A DNA stretch of 64,000 nt from Bizionia myxarmorum (GTDB taxonomy: Bacteria; Bacteroidota; Bacteroidia; Flavobacteriales; Flavobacteriaceae), in the NCBI RefSeq assembly GCF_008086205.1, contig NZ_VSKK01000002.1, positions 186,001 through 250,000 of the forward strand, in the 5' to 3' direction. Positions 17,934 through 26,478 of this stretch are shown here, in pieces; the stretch's first letter is position 1; every line of letters begins with the position of its first letter. The notes under the pieces were generated by a model, which saw nothing but the letters and a program-made list of their open reading frames with translations, had not been told where the DNA came from and ran no database searches. Both the position numbers and the translations under genes were made by a program.

Positions 17934-19103
17934 TTACAATTCAAGCTTTCTATTGAAAAAGTTTATTAAAAACAGGTATCGTATTAATAATGCTAAAAGG
18001 AATGGGATTTGAGCCGGTGCGAATACTTGCACGCCAACAATCCAATGGAAGGTCATTAGGGTTAATAGGATGACTAGAAACTTTAAGAATGGTATAATCC
18101 AAGCTTTTGGTTTTTCCTTTAATATTTGCCATGCTAGAATGCCATTTAATGGGAATGCCCATAACAGATTGTAATTTTGTACCGTGGTTTGGTGGTTGGT
18201 GGCAAACCACAACAGTAAAATAAGAATTCCTATTAGCGTGGTGCTTATTAATAATATGCCGTCTAATGTTTTGCTTTGACGTTGTTTTTTATAATCGGAG
18301 TAGGTGATGCCCATAATAATTAAACCTAGAATACTGAAAATGACCCATGGGCTCCATAGAAAATTGGAAGTGGATGCGGTAGGTTTTTCTTGATACACTA
18401 TGTTTTCTTTTGAAACGAGTTGGCGATCGCCAATGGTTGCTTTGGCAAAGAATGTATGGATATAAGAAGGCAGAAACATGTGTTCTTCAGCGGTTGCTTG
18501 CTGATCTATAACGGAACCTAAAGCTAAATCTATACCGACACCGCCCCAAGAATTGGTGCTGACTTTTTCTCGAATTAAGCGTCTAAAGGTTTGGGGTTGA
18601 AAATTGTCTGGTTCGTGAAAGGTGATTTTATTACCGACGGCTGTTTGCAGTACATCACGAATTTTGGTGGCGCAATTATCAAAAAAGAAATCGTAAAGAT
18701 AGTCCTGGTTTTCGGGCTTGTAATTATTTAAGAGGTAGTTAAAAACGGCTTGTTTTTCTTCCGCCGTTAAATTTAAAACCTGCTCTTGTATGCTGCGGTT
18801 TTGCCAGATGTAAAAATCTTTAATATCCTGATATTTGCTTTTTCCAATGGAATAATTGAGCTTGCCTTGGGCGAAGTTTAAATAAAAACCGGGTTCGTTA
18901 AATGGGAATCGTCCGTAATCATAACCCACGTCTAAATCGTTTGCTCGATCTAAAATTCTGAAGACATTATGACCAAAAGCATCATTTAAGGATGTTCCTG
19001 GGCCAATGGTGATGACGCTTATTTGTGCTTGGGATGATAATTGCTGACTGAATACATTTTGAAAACACAATGCTAAAGCCAATACTAAAATACGCGTATA
19101 CAT
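17934..19103 (-). CDS. DUF4105 (Lnb N-terminal domain) membrane protein, candidate lipoprotein N-acyltransferase
   Basis: A 389-residue protein with a signal peptide (cleavage after VFSQQ), a periplasmic domain to about residue 235 and then about five membrane helices. The periplasmic part matches the DUF4105/Lnb_N pattern: SLNDAFGHNVFRI with a His near residue 45 and FFFDNCATKIRDVL with a Cys near 144, a possible catalytic pair. A DUF4105 protein of Bacteroides has been described as the lipoprotein N-acyltransferase Lnb, so a role in adding the third acyl chain to lipoproteins is plausible. The gene follows the PorV-like gene by 9 bases and is probably cotranscribed with it. Family call is firm; function is by homology. 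Confidence 0.75.
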   Translation of the reverse strand: MYTRILVLALALCFQNVFSQQLSSQAQISVITIGPGTSLNDAFGHNVFRILDRANDLDVGYDYGRFPFNEPGFYLNFAQGKLNYSIGKSKYQDIKDFYIWQNRSIQEQVLNLTAEEKQAVFNYLLNNYKPENQDYLYDFFFDNCATKIRDVLQTAVGNKITFHEPDNFQPQTFRRLIREKVSTNSWGGVGIDLALGSVIDQQATAEEHMFLPSYIHTFFAKATIGDRQLVSKENIVYQEKPTASTSNFLWSPWVIFSILGLIIMGITYSDYKKQRQSKTLDGILLISTTLIGILILLLWFATNHQTTVQNYNLLWAFPLNGILAWQILKEKPKAWIIPFLKFLVILLTLMTFHWIVGVQVFAPAQIPFLLALLIRYLFLINFFNRKLEL

Positions 19104-19112
19104 AAGAGAAAA

Positions 19113-20192
19113 TTATCTGAAAATACTGAAATCTAATTTTAAGGAAAATACGTTGGAGTAGAGCGCAATACTTTGATCGCCAATATCTGTAAAGGCATAG
19201 TCTACCGCAATCCCCTTATATTTAAAACCGACTCCAATACTGGGTTGAAAGGAAACTCGCTCATTATTGTCTATTTGCAATTCATTTTGGAAATTACCAA
19301 CGCCTGTGCGTAAAAAAACCATATCTAAATAGCCAAATTGTAAGCCTACAGCGGGCGTGATACTTGCAAAAGAGGTTGAAATAATATCATTATTTTGTTC
19401 AAAGCGTACGTTCAGGTCTATTTCCGCCAAGAGCGAATAATCATAGCGGATGATGAACTTTTTAGAAATACCCATTTGTAATTTAGGGATGGTGATTTCC
19501 GTAGTTTCTGGCAATTCTTGATTTTGACCTTCCACAGCATTTTGTACCGTGGCGAAAGCTTCTTCATTAATAGCCCAAGCATTAAAGGTTGTGGTAATAT
19601 CCCGTGCCATGATGCCGAATTTCCAATCGTTTTTAGTTTCAAATTGAATGGCGGCATCTAAACCGAATCCCCAAGAGGATGCAAAGTCGCCAATAATACG
19701 GCGGATTACTTTGGCACTAATGCCATAATTTAAACCATCTAAAGGCAATTTTCTAGCATAGGAAAAGGTTACGCCATAATCGGCTGTGGAAAACAGAGAG
19801 ATTCGGTCGTAATTAATATTGCCTTCATCATCAATTAATTGGGTGGTGTTTAGAATATCATCAACTGCAAAGCGAATGACGGAAATACCAATGGCCGATT
19901 GATCATCAATAGGCATGGCAAAACCGATATAATCATAATTGGCAATATTGGCAAAATAGCTGGAGTGCATAAGCGCTATTTGCTTGTCTTTGACGTGAAC
20001 GAGGCCGGCGGGATTCCAGTAGCCTGAATTAACATCATCTGAATGTGCTGTTACGGCATTAGACATGCCCAATGCCGCAGCATCTACACCAATGTTCATG
20101 AACTCATTGGAATACTTTCGGACGGCTTGACTAAATACGGTTGCAGAGATTAAAAAAACCAGTGCAGAGATTCGTAATGCTTTCAAATACAA
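19113..20192 (-). CDS. PorV/PorQ-family outer membrane beta-barrel (T9SS-associated)
   Basis: A 359-residue protein with a signal peptide (SALVFLISATVFSQA) followed by FMNIGVDAAALGMSNA and SGYWNPAGL, the N-terminal signature of PorV/FadL-like barrels that sit at the outer membrane in type IX secretion. The rest alternates short amphipathic strands and ends in SLKLDFSIF with an aromatic terminus, as outer membrane barrels do. It resembles the group annotated as PorV2, a paralogue of the shuttle protein PorV; whether it carries T9SS cargo is not known. The start is TTG at 20192. A near-consensus -7 box (CATCTTTG, 20204-20211 on the minus strand) lies just upstream. Confidence 0.78.
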   Translation of the reverse strand: MYLKALRISALVFLISATVFSQAVRKYSNEFMNIGVDAAALGMSNAVTAHSDDVNSGYWNPAGLVHVKDKQIALMHSSYFANIANYDYIGFAMPIDDQSAIGISVIRFAVDDILNTTQLIDDEGNINYDRISLFSTADYGVTFSYARKLPLDGLNYGISAKVIRRIIGDFASSWGFGLDAAIQFETKNDWKFGIMARDITTTFNAWAINEEAFATVQNAVEGQNQELPETTEITIPKLQMGISKKFIIRYDYSLLAEIDLNVRFEQNNDIISTSFASITPAVGLQFGYLDMVFLRTGVGNFQNELQIDNNERVSFQPSIGVGFKYKGIAVDYAFTDIGDQSIALYSNVFSLKLDFSIFR

Positions 20193-20530
20193 TTCTTTTT
20201 TTGCAAAGATGCTATAATTTTTCTAGATATTAAACTTGAAAATCGTTGAGATATTGTTTGGGTTTGTTTTTAGCTGTAGAATTTGGTTGAAATAGAGGGG
20301 AAAGTTTGAAAGTTAGAGATTTTCAGAGTTGTGATGTTGTTTGTTGTGGAGTTGTTTGTTGTGGAGTGGAAAGTGAAAAGATAAAAGTTAATAGTAAAGG
20401 GAAGCGTTGCGGAGTTGATTGTTGTGGAGTTGTGGAGTTTTGGGGTTGCACAGTTGTGGAGATGCAAAGTTGTAAAGTTGTGGAGTTGATTGTTGTGGAG
20501 TTGTAAAAAGGTATAGCAGAATAGTTTTCA

Positions 20531-20810
20531 TTTCTTTTTTACTCATTTTTTTTATTTTGTTTTTTGTGTTCGTGAATCTTCGATGTGCATTGCTCCAAAA
20601 AGAAACAAATAACGCTAGGCTTACGAAACTATATCTAAATTTATCATTCGGCACCTAAATTTTAGGAAACTCGCTTTTATGATTTTTATTACTTCCTATA
20701 TTTTTTGCTTGCTCAAACCTTTCGACTGCGCTCAAGGCAGGCTATCTAAAATTTTACGGCATCCACATTTCAAATTTCACGATAAATTTTCGGTAGGCCG
20801 TTTGGGCATT
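20531..20810 (+). repeat. Composite repeat: Z head fused to Y tail
   Basis: The head (20531-20620) is nearly identical to 15241-15310 but here leads into a Y tail (CTAGGCTTACGAAA to GGTAGGCCGTTTGGGCA) instead of an X tail. The Y tail is diverged from 14584-14753 and carries an insertion with the REP-like CTTTCGACTGCGCTCAAGG core (about 20717-20742). Confidence 0.75.
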
Positions 20811-20875
20811 TTAATTGGATGTATTGCGGATTTGATGAATTGTAAATTTCTGTTTGATGTTAAGTTGCTTGTTGT

Positions 20876-20945
20876 GGAGGTGTGGAGGTGTGGAGGTGTG
20901 GAGGTATGGAGGTGTGGAGGTATGGAGGTGTGGAGTTGTGGAGTG
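20876..20945 (+). repeat. GGTGTGGA tandem tract
   Basis: About eight 8-base units alternating between GTGTGGAG and GTATGGAG, ending in GTTGTGGAG. It lies in the gap upstream of pssA. It is short, G-rich on the + strand and non-coding. Confidence 0.75.
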
Positions 20946-21157
20946 GAAAGTTAAAGTGAAAAGATAAAAGTGAAAAGTTAATAGTAAAGGGAAGCATGTG
21001 AAAGTTTCAGAGTTTCAAAGTTGAAGCGTTACAATAAAGTAAAGTAGTTTGAAATCGTGATAGAAGCTATTGAATTATAATGAAATATAAAAACGTTTGG
21101 AACCGTATTGTTTAGCACAAATAGTTTGTTATTTTTACAAGCTTATCACATAATCCT

Positions 21158-21913
21158 ATGAAACGACATATACCCAATTTTATTACGCTTTTAAATTTGT
21201 TAAGTGGCTGTATAGCTGTTGTTTTGGCTGTAAATAACCATTTTGTAACGGCTGCCATCTTTATGTTTTTGGGGATTTTCTTCGACTTTTTCGATGGTTT
21301 TTTTGCGCGTAAATTGAACGTGTCCGGTCCATTGGGTGTACAATTAGATTCGCTAGCCGATATGGTTACTAGTGGTCTGGTACCTGGTGTGGTGATGTTT
21401 AAGATGTTGCATTTATCTTTAGGAAAGCCTGTTGCAGAAGGCTCGGAAGCACTTTGGTCTGGGGCGAATTTCTGGGAAGGTTTAGACTATGCGCCCTTGG
21501 CATTTGTGGGGTTTTTAATTACCTTATCGTCTGCATACCGTTTGGCGAAATTTAATATTGATGAAGATCAGCAAAGTTATTTTAAAGGCTTGCCAACACC
21601 AGCCAACGCTTTACTTATCTTGTCCTTGCCTTTGATTATTGAGTTTCAAAACAATGATTTAATGAATTCGCTTATTTTAAACCCTTGGTTTCTAGTTTTT
21701 GTAACCTTGGTGAGTTCTTATATGCTAAACGCCCCCGTGAACTTATTTGCTTTAAAGTTTAAAACTTATGATTTTAAAAGTAATATAACCCGCTACGTGT
21801 TTCTTATTTTAACCATTATTTTCCTGATTGTTTTACAATTTGCTGCTATTCCATTGGTGATAATCCTGTATATATTATTGTCTTTACTAACAGCGAAAAA
21901 CATTAAAGCTTAA
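21158..21913 (+). CDS. pssA: CDP-diacylglycerol--serine O-phosphatidyltransferase
   Basis: A 251-residue integral membrane enzyme that makes phosphatidylserine from CDP-diacylglycerol and serine, the route to phosphatidylethanolamine. The CDP-alcohol phosphatidyltransferase motif is complete: DFFDGFFAR (about residues 43-51), a Gly in SGPLG and the two Asp residues in QLDSLAD (DX2DGX2AR...GX3DX3D). Six to eight membrane helices surround it. MKRHIPNFITLLNLLSGCIA is the typical PssA opening. It is followed after 26 bases by a DUF808 gene on the same strand, so they are probably cotranscribed. Confidence 0.93.
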   Translation: MKRHIPNFITLLNLLSGCIAVVLAVNNHFVTAAIFMFLGIFFDFFDGFFARKLNVSGPLGVQLDSLADMVTSGLVPGVVMFKMLHLSLGKPVAEGSEALWSGANFWEGLDYAPLAFVGFLITLSSAYRLAKFNIDEDQQSYFKGLPTPANALLILSLPLIIEFQNNDLMNSLILNPWFLVFVTLVSSYMLNAPVNLFALKFKTYDFKSNITRYVFLILTIIFLIVLQFAAIPLVIILYILLSLLTAKNIKA

Positions 21914-21939
21914 CTATTTAATTTAAAACTTACCTTTTT

Positions 21940-22815
21940 ATGGCTTCGGGATTTTTTGCTCTTCTTGATGATATTGGCGCCCTCATGGACGATGTGGCTG
22001 TTTTAAGTAAAGTGACCACTAAAAAAACGGCTGGTATTTTAGGTGATGATTTGGCTGTAAATGCCGAAAAAGCGTCTGGTTTTGTATCCTCTCGGGAAAT
22101 ACCTGTTTTGTGGGCTATTACTAAAGGTTCTTTTTTAAATAAGCTCATTATTTTACCAATTGCTTTTTTATTGAGTGCTTTCTTGCCTGCAGCCGTCACT
22201 ATCATTCTAATTTTAGGTGGTATTTATTTGGCTTTTGAAGGTGCCGAAAAGATAGTAGAATATGTTTTTCCTCATGAGCATAAAACGGAAACTGTTGATG
22301 TAACAGAAGAACTTTCAGAAGAAGCCATTTTAGAATTGGAAAAGTCGAAGGTAAAGTCGGCCATTATAACCGATTTCATCTTATCTGTTGAAATCGTGAT
22401 TATAGCTTTAGGAGCGGTTTTAGAACAAACGTTATTGCTACAAATTATTGTGGTGTCCATTGTGGCTATAATTGCCACCGTTGGTGTTTATGGTATTGTA
22501 GCGCTTATTGTGCGGATGGATGACTTTGGTTTAAAGCTTGTGGCCAAAAGCAATGGCAAAGGTTTTATGCATGGTTTCGGAACCGTTTTAGTTAGTGCCT
22601 TACCCTATGTGATTAAAAGTTTATCGGTGATTGGAACGATTGCCTTATTATTAGTTTCTGGTGGTATTTTTGCGCATAATCTTGATTTTTTTCATGATAT
22701 ATTAACATCTTGGCCCGCTATGCTTAAGGAATTTTTAATAGGCTTGGTTGTTGGTATTTTGGCTGTTCTGGTTTTTAAGGCGGTGCTTTGGGTTATTGGA
22801 GTTGTGAAGGGGTAA
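21940..22815 (+). CDS. DUF808 family inner membrane protein (YedI-like)
   Basis: A 291-residue polytopic membrane protein with the DUF808 opening MASGFFALLDDIGALMDDVA, followed by KKTAGILGDDLAVNAEKASG and REIPVLWAITKGS, all hallmarks of the family. About six to seven membrane segments follow. The molecular function of DUF808/YedI is not established; a transport role is often guessed. It lies 26 bases downstream of pssA on the same strand. Its 3' end runs into a CCCC...CCAAAGGGGA repeat and then the 12-unit array. Confidence 0.88.
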   Translation: MASGFFALLDDIGALMDDVAVLSKVTTKKTAGILGDDLAVNAEKASGFVSSREIPVLWAITKGSFLNKLIILPIAFLLSAFLPAAVTIILILGGIYLAFEGAEKIVEYVFPHEHKTETVDVTEELSEEAILELEKSKVKSAIITDFILSVEIVIIALGAVLEQTLLLQIIVVSIVAIIATVGVYGIVALIVRMDDFGLKLVAKSNGKGFMHGFGTVLVSALPYVIKSLSVIGTIALLLVSGGIFAHNLDFFHDILTSWPAMLKEFLIGLVVGILAVLVFKAVLWVIGVVKG

Positions 22816-22860
22816 TCCCCTGAATCCCCAAAGGGGACTTTTTAAGTTGAATTTGAAGTT

Positions 22861-23519
22861 GAATCTGAATGATTTCTGGCAAAGTCGCAAAGTTGTGGAG
22901 TTGTGGTTTTGAATCTGAATGATTTCTCGCGAAGACGCGAAGACGCAAAGTTGTGGAGTTGTGGCGTAGTTAATTTTCTCGCGAAGACGCAAAGACACAA
23001 AGTTGTGGAGTTGTGGTTTTGAATCTGAATGATTTCTCGCGAAGACGCGAAGACGCAAAGTTGTGGAGTTGTGGCGTAGTTAATTTTCTCGCGAAGACAC
23101 GAAGACACAAAGTTGTGGAGTTGTGGCGTAGTTAATTTTCTCGTGAAGTCGCAAAGACGCAAAGTTGTGGAGTTGTGGTTTTGAATCTGAATGATTTCTC
23201 GCGAAGACGCGAAGTTGTGGAGTTGTGGTTTTGAATCTGAATGATTTCTCGCAAAGTCGCGAAGACGCGAAGTTGAGGAGTTGTGGCGTAGTTAATTTTC
23301 TCGCGAAGACGCAAAGACGCAAAGACACAAAGTTGTGGAGTTGTGGTTTTGAATCTGAATGATTTCTCGCGAAGACGCAAAGACGAAAGTTGTAGAGTTG
23401 TGGTGTAGTTGATTTCCCGCGAAGACGCGAAAACTCTGAGTTGTGAGTTGTGGTTTTGAATCTGAATGATTTCTCACAAAGTTGCAAAGACGCAAAGTTG
23501 TGGGGTTGTGGAGTTGTGG
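22861..23519 (+). repeat. Tandem array of 12 units of two alternating types
   Basis: Units of 50-64 bases each end in AAGTTGTGGAGTTGTGG or a close variant. Type A opens GAATCTGAATGATTTCTCGC (starts 22861, 22911, 23021, 23183, 23233, 23351, 23458); type B opens CGTAGTTAATTTTCTCGC (starts about 22965, 23075, 23127, 23287, 23404). Both continue with GAAGACGC steps of variable number. The order is A A B A B B A A B A B A. There is no spacer diversity and no cas gene, so it is not a CRISPR array. Confidence 0.9.
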
Positions 23520-23613
23520 AATGAAAAGTTGAAAGTTAAAAGTTAAAAGTGAAATAACCTATTACTAATTTTTAATAGTTTAATTATAAGTAATAAGAAA
23601 GTTCATATTTTTA

Positions 23614-23634
23614 GAACACTGAACACTGAACACT
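23614..23634 (+). repeat. Three perfect GAACACT heptamers
   Basis: Three exact copies of a 7-base unit lie 16 bases beyond the 3' end of lptB. The tract is short, but it shares the 7-base period of tracts elsewhere in the window with unrelated units. Confidence 0.8.
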
Positions 23635-23650
23635 AATCACTTTTCAAAAA

Positions 23651-24391
23651 CTACTCTCTAATTTTTTTCTTACGTAGTTCAAAGTTTTGCCCTAAATAGA
23701 CTTTACGTACCATTTCGTCATTGGCTAATTCTTCTGGTTCACCAGCTTTTAGGATACTCCCTTCAAACATTAAATAGGTTCTGTCGGTTATAGCCAAGGT
23801 TTCCTGCACGTTGTGATCGGTAATAAGAATACCAATATTCTTTTTGGTTAATTGAGCTACAATTCGCTGAATATCTTCTACAGCTACTGGGTCAACACCT
23901 GCAAAGGGTTCATCTAAAAGAATAAAGTTAGGATCGGTTGCAAGGGCGCGCGCAATTTCTGTACGACGACGCTCCCCACCCGATAATAAGTCGCCACGAC
24001 TTTTTCGAATATGCCCCAAACTAAACTCTTCAATCAGCGACTCCATTTTATGTAATTGCTCTTTTTTGCTTAATTTGGTGAGTTGTAAAACACTTAAAAT
24101 ATTATCTTCAATACTTAATTTTCTAAAAACAGACGCTTCCTGGGCCAAGTAACCAATACCATTTTGTGCCCGTTTGTACATGGGGTATTTGGTAATGTTG
24201 GTGCTTTCTAAAAAGATATTACCACCATTTGGTTTAATTAATCCCACAATCATATAAAAGGATGTGGTTTTACCCGCACCATTAGGACCTAAAAGGCCTA
24301 CAATTTCGCCTTGATTGACTTCTAGAGAGACATCTTTAACGACTTTTCGGCCGCCATAAGACTTCATTAAATGTTCTGCTTTTAACTTCAT
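23651..24391 (-). CDS. lptB: LPS export ABC transporter ATP-binding protein LptB
   Basis: A 246-residue cytoplasmic ATPase that powers lipopolysaccharide extraction from the inner membrane with LptFG. Walker A is GPNGAGKTT (about residues 35-43), the LptB-type Q-loop is [16 protein letters not shown], the signature is [16 protein letters not shown] and Walker B is [13 protein letters not shown]. The switch His is in [11 protein letters not shown]. The wording FAGVDP and SVFRKLS separates LptB from generic ABC ATPases. It reads in the same direction as tatC and kdsD but is split from them by 1.25 kb of repeats, so it probably has its own promoter. Confidence 0.95.
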   Translation of the reverse strand: MKLKAEHLMKSYGGRKVVKDVSLEVNQGEIVGLLGPNGAGKTTSFYMIVGLIKPNGGNIFLESTNITKYPMYKRAQNGIGYLAQEASVFRKLSIEDNILSVLQLTKLSKKEQLHKMESLIEEFSLGHIRKSRGDLLSGGERRRTEIARALATDPNFILLDEPFAGVDPVAVEDIQRIVAQLTKKNIGILITDHNVQETLAITDRTYLMFEGSILKAGEPEELANDEMVRKVYLGQNFELRKKKIRE

Positions 24392-24779
24392 AGGTTTTTA
24401 CTCTTGGCTAAAATAGTAAAATCAAGATGACATTTTATGGTTTGCGGTTTAATTTAAAAAAAGTTTAACGGGTTTTTATGGATTCAAGACTTTCGGGAAA
24501 GTTGTTGGAATTATTTTCGTTAGTTTTTATTACTCGGGCTTCTATAAATGCTTGACACGAATTACACGGATTTTCACGAATATGTTTGTTCAATAAAAAC
24601 TTATACAAATATAATCCCATTGATTTCACGAATGTAGAAGTCTTTAAGTTTGTTTTAATGCATAGCTGAAGCGTTTCAGGGTTTCCAAACGGGCAAAGTT
24701 GGAAAGATTTGATTAGAAATTTGAGATTTATGATTCTGGAGTGTTTGTAATATTTTGATATAACTATGTTTAGCGTTCT

Positions 24780-24882
24780 TTTCTTTTTTACTCATCACTA
24801 TTTTCTATTTTATTGTTGGTGTTCGTGAATCTTTGATATGCGTTGATACAAAAGAACCAAACCAGCCTGCCGGCAGGAAATC
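24780..24882 (+). repeat. Dispersed head module Z, copy 4
   Basis: Diverged copy: TTTTTTACTCATCAC, then GTTGGTGTTCGTGAATCTT and AAAAGAACCAAACCAGCCTG with a short GC palindrome. It is not followed by an X or Y tail; the next recognisable element is a W module at 24961. Confidence 0.62.
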
Positions 24883-24960
24883 AATACAAAACGTTCGCTT
24901 TTTTCTTTACGTCAATTTAGATTTTTAAATTACTTTTAGATTTGGACTGTTTACAATGTT

Positions 24961-25062
24961 ATGTTCATTTTATTCGTTCGTTATTATTTTTAATTGGTAC
25001 TCATGATGTGCTGCGCAGTTGCCTTGATGCAAAACGAACCAAAAGATCAAAACCGTTTTTAG
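24961..25062 (+). repeat. Dispersed intergenic repeat W, copy 3
   Basis: Very close to copies at 7735 and 13878, from ATGTTCATTTTATTCGTTCG to CGAACCAAAAGATCAAAACCG. Confidence 0.75.
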
Positions 25063-25644
25063 GAATTACTCATGCGTTTTTATTTTCTTTTGGTATTCGT
25101 GATGTGCTTCGCAGTTCACTGCGTGACGTTCGCTTTTTTCTTTATGCTAAATTGGATTGTTAACTTACTTTGGTTAATAACTCCCTTGATTTGGAAAGTC
25201 TCTTATAGCTTGGTAGCTCACTATTTCTGAAAACGGTTGGGGATTGGCTTTGGGCTTATTGCTGCTGTTTTAATTTGGGGACTTATTGTTGTGTTGGTTT
25301 GTGGCTTGCTATTCCTGAAAATGGCTGAGTGGTTGTTTTAAGTTATAAGCTTTTAATACTATCATAGCTTACTATAAACTACATGATATTTGTGATCGTA
25401 CATTGGTTTTATTGTTAAATCGAAACGCAGGTCGTTTTCTGTTTCAATATGCTCTTTTCTTTTTTACATTGCCCAAAAAAGAAACAAACCTGCCTGCCGG
25501 CAGGCGCAGGCAATCGCTGCCCTGCGCTGAAGCTTTTATTTGTTTTACTACGAAAACGAAACCTAGGCTGCCTTGGAATTTTTATAGCAATCTTTCATTG
25601 CATTAGAATTTTCTAAATGTCAATGAATGGAATTAATTTGATAT

Positions 25645-26478
25645 TTATTTTTTCTTCAAGTCTCTTTTGGCTTGGCGTTCTTGGTTTCTCACGACAATTT
25701 TGGAGATATAGATGCTTATTTGGTATAATAATAAAATTGGAATGGCCACAATAACTTGACTCGCGATATCTGGAGGGGTGATAATGGCAGAAATAATAAG
25801 CACAATAACCAGAGCAAACTTGCGGTATTTTTTAAGAATCTGCGGTGTAACGAGTCCGATTTTGGTTAAAAAGTAAATAACTATCGGCAATTCAAACACG
25901 AGGCCCGAGGCCAAAGATGAAGATCGTACTAAAGCAATATAGGAGCTTAAATCTATTTCATTTGAAATTTCAGAACTGACGGTGTAGGTTCCTAAAAAGT
26001 TAATCGATAATGGTGTTACAATATAGTATCCAAATAAAACGCCGATAAAGAAGAGCATGGAGGTTACAAAAATGAAACCACGCGAATGCTTACGTTCATT
26101 AGGCTGTAAACCAGGACTAATAAATTTCCAGAATTGGTAAACCACATACGGGAAAGCAATAATTAATCCGGCGTAAATTGAGGTCCAAATATGGGCAGAA
26201 AACTGACCAGCCATGGTTCTATTTTGAATACGGAACGGGAATTCATCCAAGCAAAATGTTGTTTCAATACCAATAAACTGTGATATTTGACAGAGATATT
26301 GGTAGGTAGGAAAGCTCATTTTTTTAGGACCAAAAATGATGGTTTCAAAAATAAAGTCGGACATTAAAAAGGCGCCCGTTCCAGCTATTAAAATTCCAAA
26401 TGTCGCCCGGATTAAATGCCATCTTAAATCTTCTAAATGATCTAAAAAGGACATGTCGTTAATGCTTTTTTTCGCCAT
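25645..26478 (-). CDS. tatC: Twin-arginine translocase subunit TatC
   Basis: A 277-residue inner-membrane core subunit of the Tat pathway, which exports folded proteins. The N-terminus MSFLDHLEDLRWHLIRA (from about residue 9) carries the conserved Leu-Glu-Arg region that binds the twin-arginine signal, and FPYVVYQFWKFISPGLQPNE is the cytoplasmic-loop hallmark. Six membrane helices are visible. A Bacteroidota-type insertion lies between helices 1 and 2 (about residues 45-85). The start overlaps the kdsD stop by one base (TAATG), so translation is coupled. Confidence 0.94.
   Translation of the reverse strand: MAKKSINDMSFLDHLEDLRWHLIRATFGILIAGTGAFLMSDFIFETIIFGPKKMSFPTYQYLCQISQFIGIETTFCLDEFPFRIQNRTMAGQFSAHIWTSIYAGLIIAFPYVVYQFWKFISPGLQPNERKHSRGFIFVTSMLFFIGVLFGYYIVTPLSINFLGTYTVSSEISNEIDLSSYIALVRSSSLASGLVFELPIVIYFLTKIGLVTPQILKKYRKFALVIVLIISAIITPPDIASQVIVAIPILLLYQISIYISKIVVRNQERQAKRDLKKK

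Larger units (their letters stand above)
20193..21157. other. Non-coding gap with GTTGTGGAG repeats, Z head and Y tail module
   Basis: No gene is seen in 965 bases. From about 20330 to 20510 the DNA is a loose array of GTTGTGGAGTTG. A Z head (20531-20620) then joins a diverged Y tail (20615-20810). At about 20876-20945 there is a run of GGTGTGGA or GGTATGGA units. No strong promoter was identified for the pssA gene. Confidence 0.65.
22816..23650. other. Non-coding gap holding the 12-unit tandem array and a heptamer tract
   Basis: This is the convergent space between the DUF808 gene and lptB. Most of it is the array at 22861-23519. Open frames on the minus strand through the array exist in several phases only because the repeat lacks stops; they show no protein-like conservation. 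After the array come AGTTAAA-type heptamers (about 23526-23550) and three perfect GAACACT units (23614-23634). Confidence 0.75.
24392..25644. other. 1.25-kb non-coding repeat region
   Basis: No credible gene on either strand. It contains a fourth Z head (24780-24882), a third W module (24961-25062) followed by a GATGTGCTTCGCAGTTCACTG block, and near 25430-25570 a chimeric segment with CCTGCCTGCCGGCAGG and ACCTAGGCTGCC that looks like a rearranged head and tail. Short open frames here lie in these repeats. Confidence 0.65.

Noticed and set aside
20306..20954. Open frames in the GTTGTGGAG region on both strands
   Set aside because: Composition is that of a simple repeat (CCGVV and NSTT words), with no conserved look.
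22735..23495. Five overlapping minus-strand open frames of 67-135 codons
   Set aside because: They run through the 12-unit array in several frames at once and translate to the same short words; this is what a stop-free repeat gives.
22861..23519. CRISPR array
   Set aside because: The units are repeated whole, with no unique spacers, two unit types and no cas genes nearby.
24942..25163. 73-codon open frame
   Set aside because: Repeat W translated; the words match other W copies and not a protein family.
25403..25606. 67-codon open frame
   Set aside because: It crosses a GC palindrome and a rearranged module; the translation (KKETNLPAGRRRQSLP) is a familiar product of intergenic palindromes.
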